Positions 25,222-34,062 of a stretch of DNA of 60,176 nt are shown in pieces. Each line of letters opens with the position of its first letter. Position 1 is the first letter of the stretch. The notes below the pieces were generated by a model. The model saw nothing but the letters and a program-made list of their open reading frames with translations, was not told the DNA's origin and ran no database searches. Source of the stretch: Pseudomonas proteolytica (lineage in GTDB: Bacteria > Pseudomonadota > Gammaproteobacteria > Pseudomonadales > Pseudomonadaceae); assembly GCF_007858275.1 (NCBI RefSeq), contig NZ_VFEV01000042.1, positions 1 to 60,176 on the forward strand, read 5' to 3'. Made by a program: the position numbers and the translations under genes.

Positions 25222-25266
25222 ACCCTCGTTGTGATTGATGTACTTTAAATGGCTAGCCCTCTATAC

Positions 25267-26535
25267 CTAAGAGGATAGCTTATACTCATCAGCTAAATCC
25301 GCTAGACTAAGGAGATCATCAATTTCCTGGAACTCCCTCCACACCAGAAACCCTTTATCGACAATTTTTAGTCGAGATCGCGTCTGATCATATTCGATAA
25401 TTATCGGTGAGATCTTTTTCTCTTGTTGAAGGTCAATAACTTTTGCAAGCGCCGCTAATATCCTACCAATTTTTATCTGATTGCCATTTGGGTGCCATTT
25501 TTCTAAAAAGCGCCTCAGGGCTTGGGCGGTTAGTCCATTTGCTAAAACCCCATTACTAAAGGTTATTAGAGGGCAGAGAATCCACTTATAAAGTTCAAAC
25601 TCTGTCGTGCCAAAACCAACAGAGAAATCCATTAGGAATTTTGTATAGCGTCCCGTCTGGCTTTCTAATATATCCTTTATTTCTGCGCGCACGTCCAGTT
25701 CGCTAGCTACCAATACAGTCAACTCTTGACGGCGATGAATACCTTGTTGCTCGCACGCGACTAGGCAAATTTGCTGAACCAGAAATACGTTGCCCCTACA
25801 ATACTTCTTTACCTCTTCCTTGAAGGGGTGTGCAAAAACCAAGTTGAGCATTTCCTCACTGGTCTTGAAGAGATTGTCTATATCTTCATCATGCCAACTA
25901 TCAGCATTGACGGATGTTATGCGGCCATCAAGATCATTATTCAGAGATGTCAGCTTGTCCGCTTCAAGCCAGACTCCGACAATGATAAAGCATATCTTGC
26001 TTAGCTCATGAAAGGCCTTCAATGCTTGAGCGAAGTCGACTTGAGTGGACTCCTCAAGATAATGAAACTCTTCAATTACGAAGAACTTATCGAATCTGAT
26101 TTCCTGCAAGGCACGAATTACATCTGTAACACTACCTATGTTAATTTCCAACGGCTTTGTAGTCACTGCCGTTGTTTTCCCATCCTCTATCTGTTTTGTG
26201 CCAACACCGGCATTCAAATGAACTTTCTGAATACCGTTGGTTGACACTTCACTTGACAAAGTTAAATCATAGCCTGCCTCTTTAAGAATTGCGTCATGGA
26301 GATCAATCATTTTCCATGAGCGCTGGCATGTAATGGTCTTGTAATCAGAAGCCAGAAGATGCTTTTTTCTCAGTGAGGTCTTTCCTTGCTTAGAGCTTCC
26401 GTGAACAATAACATGCCTATCCTTGGTTAAAGAGTCGACAAATTTGAAATCTACATGTTCTCTGATTACGTAGTTCGCCGGAAGCTCCCTTGAGGTGCCA
26501 AACACGTCAAGAACTGTTGGGCCGGAGTCGGTCAT
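25267..26535 (-). CDS. AAA/STAND-type ATPase (422 aa)
   Basis: A P-loop ATPase of the AAA_22/STAND kind. Walker A is VHGSSKQGKTSL (residues 45-55) and Walker B FFVIEEFHYLEE (151-162). The sensor region FIIVGVWLEADKL precedes a winged-helix-like C-terminal part (about 260-420). No effector domain is fused; the effector is probably the small gene directly upstream, separated by 34 bp. Low GC content and its location between defence-type genes and an IS remnant suggest horizontal acquisition. The substrate and signal are unknown; NTP-driven oligomerisation as in STAND defence proteins is inference. Confidence 0.75.
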   Translation of the reverse strand: MTDSGPTVLDVFGTSRELPANYVIREHVDFKFVDSLTKDRHVIVHGSSKQGKTSLRKKHLLASDYKTITCQRSWKMIDLHDAILKEAGYDLTLSSEVSTNGIQKVHLNAGVGTKQIEDGKTTAVTTKPLEINIGSVTDVIRALQEIRFDKFFVIEEFHYLEESTQVDFAQALKAFHELSKICFIIVGVWLEADKLTSLNNDLDGRITSVNADSWHDEDIDNLFKTSEEMLNLVFAHPFKEEVKKYCRGNVFLVQQICLVACEQQGIHRRQELTVLVASELDVRAEIKDILESQTGRYTKFLMDFSVGFGTTEFELYKWILCPLITFSNGVLANGLTAQALRRFLEKWHPNGNQIKIGRILAALAKVIDLQQEKKISPIIIEYDQTRSRLKIVDKGFLVWREFQEIDDLLSLADLADEYKLSS

Positions 26536-26569
26536 ATAGATAATCCCTGAACCATATTAATTATGACTC

Positions 26570-27076
26570 TCATAGCAAGCCAATTAGTCCAGAAACTCCT
26601 GCCCCTATGACGCTGCTCACAGTAGCGTTCTCCAGCAACCCCTTCAATAGACTTTTTGCTTTGGGGTCATCTGTTTTGGCGATCTCTTTAGCGAGTTGCT
26701 CAATCGATATATTTACGTTCTGAGTATTTCCATTTCCCACCTGAACCTGTTGACCATTCAGCGTGCCGATACTGATCATGCTGGTTGCTTCCTTCGCTTT
26801 GTGCGCTGATGACGAAATGTTTTCGGTATGCAGTTCTAGTATGTGATCGTGGGTTGTTCCAATCTTCTGAGATGGATAACTTGCGAAATCTACCACCTTC
26901 AACTCAAGAGTTTGAGCACCAACGGTGATGGTTGCAATATCCCCCAGTTTGACATTCAAGTCAGTGGTGTATGGTACATACAGAATGCCTTCTTTTGGCT
27001 TTCTAGCGCACGCAAGAACCTGATTCCCTATAGAAATCTTGTCAGGATAGCAGTCAAAGTCCATTTGAATTTCCAT
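26570..27076 (-). CDS. Small protein with amyloid-like QVGNGNTQ motif (168 aa)
   Basis: Function not known. Residues 1-90 form a beta-rich domain (LGDIATITVGAQTLELKVVD). After a linker comes SMISIGTLNGQQVQVGNGNT with QNVNISIEQ. The Q-V-G-N-x-N core resembles the RHIM-like and other prion-type motifs found in bacterial amyloid signalling pairs. A 30-residue helix follows, then a short apolar Gly-rich end (TVSSVIGAGVSGLIGLL) that could insert in membranes. It lies upstream of the ATPase in the same direction. The start is uncertain: ATG 27076 lacks a good ribosome binding site, and the region before it is close to the IS remnant, so the true 5' end may be altered. Confidence 0.6.
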   Translation of the reverse strand: MEIQMDFDCYPDKISIGNQVLACARKPKEGILYVPYTTDLNVKLGDIATITVGAQTLELKVVDFASYPSQKIGTTHDHILELHTENISSSAHKAKEATSMISIGTLNGQQVQVGNGNTQNVNISIEQLAKEIAKTDDPKAKSLLKGLLENATVSSVIGAGVSGLIGLL

Positions 27077-27158
27077 TGGTGGCTGATCGGCCAACGCTAT
27101 CAAATAGCCAGCTCCACGTCCATCCGCCCCGCTTGGATAGGCGAAATCACATCAGTGC

Positions 27159-28010
27159 CTAGGCTCTGCCTGAAAAAAGGTGCTTCAAACACCGCATGAC
27201 GCAAGCCGGCGAGATCATTGCCGCATAGCTTTTCGCAAGCTTGTCGAAACGAGTCACGACCCTTCGACTCTCTTTCGACCAGCCAATCATGCCCTCGATA
27301 ATTGCGTTACCGGTATCTTCGGCGATCAAAAAGCCGGGGCAGCGCAAGTTTGGGCTTGCGCGTCATCGAGCGCAAAGTAAAGACCGGCTGCATGCGATAT
27401 CGGTCGCAGTAGCGCCGCAGAGCATAGGCATCGTAGCCCTTGTCAGCCCGCAGCCAACGGGCAACGCTTGCGAGGGCGATCGCGCTTGTTCGTCGGGGTG
27501 CTTACATCACCCAGTAGCGGCTGGGCGAGCTGATGTCACTGGCTTGACCGCCAGATAGAAGGAAGTGCAACAGCACGCCACTGGCATCGCAATGCATATG
27601 AATTTTAGTTGTGAGGCCACCACGACTGCGGCCTAGAGTGTGATCGGCAGGCTCAATTCGCTTTTTTACTTGCACCTGATTAGGGGCGGGTTGCGCGGGC
27701 AGCGATTGAAGCGATCATCCAGGTATGCAGGTCTATGAGACCTTGATCGTTTAGCGTGAGGTGCAATCGTTTGAGCAACTGATCGAACGCGCCCCGATTC
27801 CGCCATACCCGGAGGCGATGGTAGGTCGTTCGCCAAGGCCCGTAACGATCGGCAATCCCCCCCCCCCAGCGCCTGAGCACAGCGGACAAAGCAACCACAG
27901 CACGTCGTCGAGCATCAGGGGATCACTTGATCGCTGCCTGCTTCTGGAGTGGGTTGAGGTAAGGAGATCCGCAATCACGTCTCATGCTTCTTCTGACAGT
28001 TCATAGCGCT
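27159..28010 (-). pseudogene. IS5-family transposase remnant
   Basis: Broken DDE transposase, split over several frames. The N-terminal part reads YELSEEA, then TGA in place of a codon, then DVIADLLTSTHSRSRQRSSD and LMLDDVLWLL. A frameshift near an 11-C run (27847-27857) leads to GGIADRYGPWRTTYHRLRVW, and the C-terminal end is GMIGWSKESRRVVTRFDKLA with KSYAAMISPA. These are typical IS5-group sequences. Terminal inverted repeats are not obvious. It separates the ATPase pair from the recombinase module. Confidence 0.8.
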
Positions 28011-28184
28011 TAACCACCCATAGCGCTCTCAGATAACGTCATCTGCCGCGTTACCGGCAGAAAAATTACAGAAATACAATCAACAAATGCTTATCAATAG
28101 TAATTATCTATTGATTCATTTGCAAAAAGACCAGAAATGGTTTATACCAGAGTAAATAGCACAGAATCTAACAGGTGTCAATAT

Positions 28185-29645
28185 ATGGATAAGTCGACTT
28201 TACCTGATCGCGTCCAACTGACAACAGGCGTACAGGATTCAGCCGACTGGAGCGGCCAAAAGCTTCCCCCAAAAAGCAATTTGAAAAATGTGCTCCTGGT
28301 GAACGCCGACCCGCCGCGTCTCTACGAATCGGCAACCGGGGAACCAGTGCCCTCGTTCAACGCCTACTCCCGAGGGATCCATCGACACCTGGGGACGAAA
28401 CGATCACGTGCGGGCAATGAACAATACACCTACCGCAATGCAGGCTTCATAGACTATCTGTACGAGTCCAGAGCCCTCGGCGCGGGCCAGATCGATCCGG
28501 AAGCCCTCAACGAAACGATCAATTCCTACTTCATCTTTTTGACCCAGGGGGTCAACAGCACCGACTTCGTGATCAGGACGGTGGCAAAACGACTGGGACG
28601 GAAGCCAATCAGTATCGTCTCGGGCCTTGCCTATAAAGCAGCTGCCAACGATTTTCTGCGGCTTCACGCAGCTCTTCTGAGGGACTCCTTGGCCATGGCC
28701 AGATTCCTCAACCCTGGAACCGTGATCGAGGCGCCTAACGAACTCGATGCTCTGGCAGATCGTCGTCGGAGCAAAACCGAGATCGAACAGATGCGTTCGA
28801 AGCTCATGGAGTTCAAGGAAAAACCTGCTGAGGTCTATCAGACCGCGCCGGGAGGCCTAGAGGGCGGAAAGGCTCCCAAAAGAAAGCCCCCAAAGGAGTT
28901 TCCATCACGTCGAATTTTGAGGCTGATCGAGAATCTGCCGCCCCTAGAGAAGGTAGTTTCCCTGCTCCAAGCTGGCGGTGGCCTTCGGCAGTCCGAAGCC
29001 TGGGCCATGAAGAACGATGAGATCAATGTGAAGGAACGTTCCCTTCGCATAGAAGACCCTAACCACTGGCGCGACCCGTCAGCTCAAGACTTGCCATTCA
29101 AAGGACGAACGACCGCCAGAATCTACATGTTCGAACCCTTTGAAACCCTCTTCTATGATGCACTGGCTGAATATAAGGCAATACGCCCCACCTCGGACAG
29201 CGAGTTCCTTTTTGTATCAGACAATCCCGACAGCTATGGCGAGGCATTGGTTGACGCTATCAAACCGAACTCGCTTAACCGCAGGCTTAATCGAGCGCTC
29301 GCCAAAGCTCAACAAGAGGCCGGCTTCACTGAATGCACAGGCACCAAGGTTTACACCTCCCATAGCCTTCGTCACTTCTACGGCTATTGGGCCAGAAATT
29401 TTGTTTACATCCCTGGGCGCCGCACAGTTGGGTTAACCCTGGGTGAAATTCAAGTGCTGATGGGGCACGCAAAAATCACATCCACCATTATTTACGCCAA
29501 GCTCGACCAAGAGGTGCTCATGGCCGAAATCCACGCCTCGCAGCAGATGGCGGCAATCTGGAATAAAACCGGCAGCATCGATAGTCTGCGTGCGGATGCA
29601 TATGAAAGTCTCGCCCAAGACCTGCGTGAGCGCTTGGCAGCATGA
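28185..29645 (+). CDS. Tyrosine recombinase, first gene of five-gene module (486 aa)
   Basis: A site-specific tyrosine recombinase with all catalytic landmarks: Arg box LLQAGGGLRQSEAWAMK, HSLRHFYGYWARN (H-x-L-R), LMGHAKITSTIIYAKLD (His and nucleophilic Tyr). The N-terminal half includes a SAM-like core-binding region and a Lys/Pro-rich linker (GGKAPKRKPPKEFPSRR). The ATG at 28185 has AGGTG upstream; an ATG at 28137 would add 16 residues. Its stop overlaps the next start as ATGA. Recombinase gene sets of this form occur in Tn554-type elements and in the gamma-mobile-trio (GmtY-like first gene); the exact family was not verified. Confidence 0.88.
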   Translation: MDKSTLPDRVQLTTGVQDSADWSGQKLPPKSNLKNVLLVNADPPRLYESATGEPVPSFNAYSRGIHRHLGTKRSRAGNEQYTYRNAGFIDYLYESRALGAGQIDPEALNETINSYFIFLTQGVNSTDFVIRTVAKRLGRKPISIVSGLAYKAAANDFLRLHAALLRDSLAMARFLNPGTVIEAPNELDALADRRRSKTEIEQMRSKLMEFKEKPAEVYQTAPGGLEGGKAPKRKPPKEFPSRRILRLIENLPPLEKVVSLLQAGGGLRQSEAWAMKNDEINVKERSLRIEDPNHWRDPSAQDLPFKGRTTARIYMFEPFETLFYDALAEYKAIRPTSDSEFLFVSDNPDSYGEALVDAIKPNSLNRRLNRALAKAQQEAGFTECTGTKVYTSHSLRHFYGYWARNFVYIPGRRTVGLTLGEIQVLMGHAKITSTIIYAKLDQEVLMAEIHASQQMAAIWNKTGSIDSLRADAYESLAQDLRERLAA

Positions 29646-32600
29646 TAAATGTATCGACGGAAATTCAGTTAATCGCGCCCGATAGACTGCACGCTGCGTC
29701 AACTATTATTCTCAGCAAAATGACTGAGCCATTGACGTCCAGGCAGGTGAACCTAAACGAATTCTCAAGCGACAGGCAGTATCACAAGCGTCACGCCATC
29801 GTAAAGTTCAGTCGTTTGAGATCTACTCGTCGAATGTACCAGAGCGATCTGAACACTATTTTCAAAATCACTCTACTGGACGGAGATGCTGGCCCTGCAG
29901 GATCAACGCTGTATCACCAACTGACGGGCCAGCTTCCCGACCGACCCGAAGATGTGACGGGACTGGTAGTACCATTCAAAGCTTGGCTCTGTCTGCTCTG
30001 GGCAGAGAAAATAGTGACTCTGCCATTCACATTCGAGTTGAGCTCCGTTTGGAAAAAGAATCCAGAGCTTGAAAAGTACACCTATGGATTTATTTTCGAG
30101 GTAGCGAGGGGCTCAAACAACATTGAAAGAGCCTCCAGAGGCTGGCAGTACCGCACCTCATGGCAATCTAAAGACGATGTTAATTTTGACGAAATCTGGG
30201 CAGCCATACCTGAGATAGTTAGCCTAAAGCTGGACAAGGGAAATAAAAATTTCTCTTTGATACCTTGGCTTAAGAAATTTTCGGCTACATTCAGCGAAAT
30301 CATTTCACCCGAGCAGTGTTTCTACCTTGAGCGATATCAAATGTACCTGATATCCAAGCGCGCTCACAACGAGGATATCGCTAAAAATATTAAGAACTAT
30401 GATGAATATGTCAAATATTATGTCATGACACCTGAGGAAGCGCAAAGCATACCCACTCACGACCGAAAACTTCGCCGCTTCAAAATCAGAAATATTAATA
30501 AACAGTATGCCCGCTCTTCTCCGAAAGCCAAGCTTAAAAGAAAAGAGCGCACACTCATGGAAAGACAGAAGGCGCGATTAGACAAGGCGCAGCGCGTCGC
30601 AGAAGAAAGCATGGCCTTGTATGACGAACTACACTCTTCAATATTCGCCGAGGACTACCTACTTTTACTATCTCTACCTCCGCGAAAGCCTGACTTCAAT
30701 TGGGTGAAGAATGATTTCTACCCAGGGCGCGCGCACATAGAGATCGAAAATACTTATAGCCAGTGGGTGACAATGGCAAACATATTTGTTACCAAACTCA
30801 ACAAATCTAATAATTCCAGAAACTATATCGACAACCAGATCAACCACATCAAATTCTTATTTGACTACATTTTCTTTTACCTCCCCGTATGGAAAGAACT
30901 GCATCCAGGCTCAACACTTCGATTGCCAGAAACTGTCAACGACTTCGAGCGAATAGTATTTTGGTGCGACGACCTCATTGACCACGAGACTGTACAGTCG
31001 ATTTATCGAGAGCATGACATTTGTGGTAACTTTGAAATGCCGTTGACTGCATTAAAACTTCGCACATTGATGTTCACAGAGAAATCTACCAAGCCTTTTG
31101 TTAATTCAGTGCATCTCTTCTTCGAACTGGTCAGAACCTATGGCGCACCTCATGGCTTCGTAGATGGTGGGTATGCCAACCCTGTCAACCGCTCTATGGA
31201 TTCGACTGGAAGTGGCGGACGATCTAAGTCTGATAAGAAGCCGTTCCCTCGGGACATTTCAATAATCGCCAAAGCCTATATGAGCGCGCTTGACACCATT
31301 GGCATCAACATCAGGAACGCGATACTAGATGGCCGCCTTGATCGTGAAACCATTACAGAAATAAAAACAAGCGACTGGATTGACCTCACAAAAATCAACC
31401 TCAACACTACAGCAACTTTACGCAGCTCGAAGCGTCCACTGGAGACCTATGATATACCCATTACAACCATACCCAACATCTACAATTGGTGGTATGGCGA
31501 TTACCGTCCGCGCGACCTAGACAACTCCAATGTGGTTACTGCTTATGTACCCTGGCTTTCAACACTCAGGATGCTCGCTATTGGCCTATTCGCAGGCCAA
31601 AGAATTCAGAGCGGGCAGTGGCTTGATCTTAGAACGTTCGACAGTCTTTATCACGAAAAATATGTAGACGCCTTTAACCTCTGCAACCTGCATGTCAACA
31701 CAAATAAGTCCGGGAAATCTGGGGATGTTGTGATTGATGGCGATGTGATGAAGAGCCTTATTGATGAGCGGCATTTTCAGACGCAGATTTACACCAAAGC
31801 CCCCGGCCTTGTTCATTACGAGAACGACCCAAGGGATCCCAATAAATACGGCAAAATTTGCCCACTCTTCAGAAGCCCTTGGAAAGACAACGATCTGCCT
31901 TTTTCGGATGGGACATACTCTGTCGAATGGGTACATTTTTGCCGTGGACTGGAGCAAGTTTACAACTCCATTGTGAGCCCCGATTCCCATCACAGTTTCA
32001 TTACCATAAGTGCTTCCGGAAACGAACTGGCGGTGCATGTCCCCCACTCTCTTCGCGTGACGTGGATCTCTCACATGCGGTTGTATGGGCACCTCGATGT
32101 CACCTACACCGCCCAACAGGCGGGCCACAGGATCAAAGATCAGATTGCTGTATCTACTGACTACTATACCGTGGTTACGCCCGAAGACATGTTGGAGAAC
32201 ATCGGTCGTGCTAATAGCTTGGTCACAGACAGTGCCTATGAGGCGCTGATGGGAAAAATCCCTCAGCCGAGCTCACCGAACAGCGCCATTGTGAAAGGGT
32301 GGCACGAAAATAAGAAGCAGCTCGTCAAAGATCAAAAATTCAGAAGCCAACAATTCTATCTCATAGACAGCCAAGAATCAGGCACAGACTTAATAGCCAG
32401 AAGCAAAGCCCCGCCGGGATTTTACACTCACTGTATCTGCATGCGTGATGGCGACTGCCCTAAACAACTTGTAGACTTCACAGGACGGTCGAGAGTTTGT
32501 AGCCTTTGCGATGCAGCAGTATGGGGCATCGATCATTTGCCAGGCATGAACGTGAAGATGCGACAGGCTCAAATCAACAGTCTTCACCTCGTGGATAAAA

Positions 32601-33067
32601 TCAGTCAGTTAGCTGAAGCAGACATTTCACAAGCTGAGATGGAGCCATACCATCACGAACTGACAATCGCTCGCTACGAACTAGCATCATATAAGCACTT
32701 AGCCGACCAACTTAATGAGGTGCTGGATTCCGATAATCATAATCAGGGATACATCTCCCGCTACCGTGACCTAGTCGGTGCGAAACGACATGCTGTGGAC
32801 ATGTCAAACCCTCTCCACCGGGTTATTGCGGGAATTCTTGATTCTGAAGCCTACCCGCACCTGACCTCAGCCAACTACCCCTACATGGTTGAGCGGCTGG
32901 CCAAAAACCCAGACCTACTCAAGTTAGAGCTTAGCGATCCTACCACCAAGCAGCTTATGGCCTGCCAGATAGCCACCATCCTCAAAAGCTCAGGTCTTAC
33001 TTTTGACGAGGTGATTGCATCTTTGTCAACTCCTAGCCTGTCACTGGAGCGTGAACAAATTGAATAA
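29642..33067 (+). CDS. Very large tyrosine recombinase with zinc-binding tail (1141 aa)
   Basis: The second recombinase of the module. The catalytic domain (about residues 640-845) keeps Arg in LFAGQRIQSGQWLDL (near 654), HSLRVTWISHMRLYGH (near 802), QQAGHRI, and a candidate Tyr in STDYYTVV (near 841), so it may be active. The long N-terminal 600 residues are unassigned, including a very basic segment RKLRRFKIRNINKQ and a KLKRKERTLMERQKARL helix. After the catalytic domain comes a Cys cluster (THCICMRDGDCP and RVCSLCDA), likely a zinc site. It is twice the usual length for a recombinase and far lower in GC than core genes. Confidence 0.85.
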   Translation: MINVSTEIQLIAPDRLHAASTIILSKMTEPLTSRQVNLNEFSSDRQYHKRHAIVKFSRLRSTRRMYQSDLNTIFKITLLDGDAGPAGSTLYHQLTGQLPDRPEDVTGLVVPFKAWLCLLWAEKIVTLPFTFELSSVWKKNPELEKYTYGFIFEVARGSNNIERASRGWQYRTSWQSKDDVNFDEIWAAIPEIVSLKLDKGNKNFSLIPWLKKFSATFSEIISPEQCFYLERYQMYLISKRAHNEDIAKNIKNYDEYVKYYVMTPEEAQSIPTHDRKLRRFKIRNINKQYARSSPKAKLKRKERTLMERQKARLDKAQRVAEESMALYDELHSSIFAEDYLLLLSLPPRKPDFNWVKNDFYPGRAHIEIENTYSQWVTMANIFVTKLNKSNNSRNYIDNQINHIKFLFDYIFFYLPVWKELHPGSTLRLPETVNDFERIVFWCDDLIDHETVQSIYREHDICGNFEMPLTALKLRTLMFTEKSTKPFVNSVHLFFELVRTYGAPHGFVDGGYANPVNRSMDSTGSGGRSKSDKKPFPRDISIIAKAYMSALDTIGINIRNAILDGRLDRETITEIKTSDWIDLTKINLNTTATLRSSKRPLETYDIPITTIPNIYNWWYGDYRPRDLDNSNVVTAYVPWLSTLRMLAIGLFAGQRIQSGQWLDLRTFDSLYHEKYVDAFNLCNLHVNTNKSGKSGDVVIDGDVMKSLIDERHFQTQIYTKAPGLVHYENDPRDPNKYGKICPLFRSPWKDNDLPFSDGTYSVEWVHFCRGLEQVYNSIVSPDSHHSFITISASGNELAVHVPHSLRVTWISHMRLYGHLDVTYTAQQAGHRIKDQIAVSTDYYTVVTPEDMLENIGRANSLVTDSAYEALMGKIPQPSSPNSAIVKGWHENKKQLVKDQKFRSQQFYLIDSQESGTDLIARSKAPPGFYTHCICMRDGDCPKQLVDFTGRSRVCSLCDAAVWGIDHLPGMNVKMRQAQINSLHLVDKISQLAEADISQAEMEPYHHELTIARYELASYKHLADQLNEVLDSDNHNQGYISRYRDLVGAKRHAVDMSNPLHRVIAGILDSEAYPHLTSANYPYMVERLAKNPDLLKLELSDPTTKQLMACQIATILKSSGLTFDEVIASLSTPSLSLEREQIE

Positions 33068-33737
33068 CTACCGCCCGAGCAAACTGGCGACTCAAAGCAA
33101 AGATAAGCATGACTGGAAGCAGGAACAACTTAACAGAACATTAGCAAAAACCAAGACTACTCTAGAATCACTGATTAAAAAAAATGTGCCACCCTACGAA
33201 AATTTTTCAAAACTTGCCAGAGATGTCGCCCTGATTGTCGGGGTGGATCCGTCACTTTATAGAAAGGCAGGCACACCTCAAAGGAAACTTTTTGAGAGCT
33301 ACGCAGTGAAACTTTGCACGAAAATTCCCCGTTCGGTCGGAGAAGCCTTAATTCCAGAAGAAACGCTGCAGATTCAGCTGAGTGAAGCAAGGCATCGCAT
33401 CAATGTTCTAGAAAAAATATTGGTCGACCTAACAACCAAATCAAAACCCAAACCAACCCTTATTAAAACCGACAGTTTCCTGCAGGCGTTTGAAGCAACC
33501 TGCCAACTAGTTGAAACCGTATTGAAGGAGGAGCAGTACCTATACTTCGAAAAAGGTCGGCTGATGACACGCGCAACGATGACAGGAGTTCCCGCCCCGC
33601 TCTCTGATGCGAAAATTTGTAAACCCTACTTGGACTGGCGCCATGCAAAAAACACTAATCCTGGATCGCTTAGCACAGCTGAACTTGAAGAATCGCTTCG
33701 CCCTTCTATTGAAACGGGAACTAGCGAAACTGATTGA
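33051..33737 (+). CDS. Third module protein, coiled-coil DNA-binding candidate (228 aa)
   Basis: The start is GTG at 33051 with GGAG upstream, overlapping the 1141-aa gene by 17 bp. Residues 55-95 (NFSKLARDVALIVGVDPSLY and RKAGTPQRKLFE) resemble an accessory helix-turn-helix as in TnpC-like proteins of multi-recombinase transposons. A coiled coil follows (IQLSEARHRINVLEKILVDL). The C-terminal 90 residues are unassigned, with a FEATCQLVETVLKEEQYLYF helix. It probably assists the recombinases in site recognition. It does not look like the GmtX proteins I remember, which argues against a standard gamma-mobile-trio. Confidence 0.7.
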   Translation: MNKLNNYRPSKLATQSKDKHDWKQEQLNRTLAKTKTTLESLIKKNVPPYENFSKLARDVALIVGVDPSLYRKAGTPQRKLFESYAVKLCTKIPRSVGEALIPEETLQIQLSEARHRINVLEKILVDLTTKSKPKPTLIKTDSFLQAFEATCQLVETVLKEEQYLYFEKGRLMTRATMTGVPAPLSDAKICKPYLDWRHAKNTNPGSLSTAELEESLRPSIETGTSETD

Positions 33738-34062
33738 GGCAGAAGCCTTTATTCCCATGAGGAAAGGCAGTATTAATCTTACTTGGTTGGCAGCCAAGAT
33801 TGGGGCCACTCGACAAATATTTTATCCTGGCCGAGGCAACCCTGAAGTACATATGCTCCTGGCGATACTGAACGAGTACCTGAAAAAATCGATCAGCACT
33901 CTTCCAGGAGGAGCACCTCCCAACATTGAAAATTCTAGATTGCAAACCGAATTAACCCTGATCAAACAGGAAAATTCGACGCTGAAGCAAAAACTGCGAT
34001 CAGCACGTCATGAGCTAAACATGATCCACGCAGGTGGCATCGTACTGAGCGATCGCTCGTGA
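33643..34062 (+). CDS. Fourth module protein, small HTH/coiled-coil protein (139 aa)
   Basis: Overlaps the previous gene by 95 bp in another frame and the next by 4 bp. The central part INLTWLAAKIGATRQIFYPG followed by RGNPEVHMLL has the form of a DNA-binding helix-turn-helix, and the C-terminus TELTLIKQENSTLKQKLRSA is a clear coiled coil. The same order, helix-turn-helix then coiled coil, occurs in the 228-aa neighbour, so the two may be diverged partners. The start is uncertain: ATG 33643 is used, but 33607 or a later codon could be correct. Confidence 0.65.
   Translation: MQKTLILDRLAQLNLKNRFALLLKRELAKLIEAEAFIPMRKGSINLTWLAAKIGATRQIFYPGRGNPEVHMLLAILNEYLKKSISTLPGGAPPNIENSRLQTELTLIKQENSTLKQKLRSARHELNMIHAGGIVLSDRS

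Noticed and set aside
28185..33737. Firm naming as gamma-mobile-trio gmtY-gmtZ-gmtX
   Set aside because: Sizes of the first two genes suit, but the third protein does not match GmtX as I remember it, and two extra coupled genes follow. Left as resemblance only.
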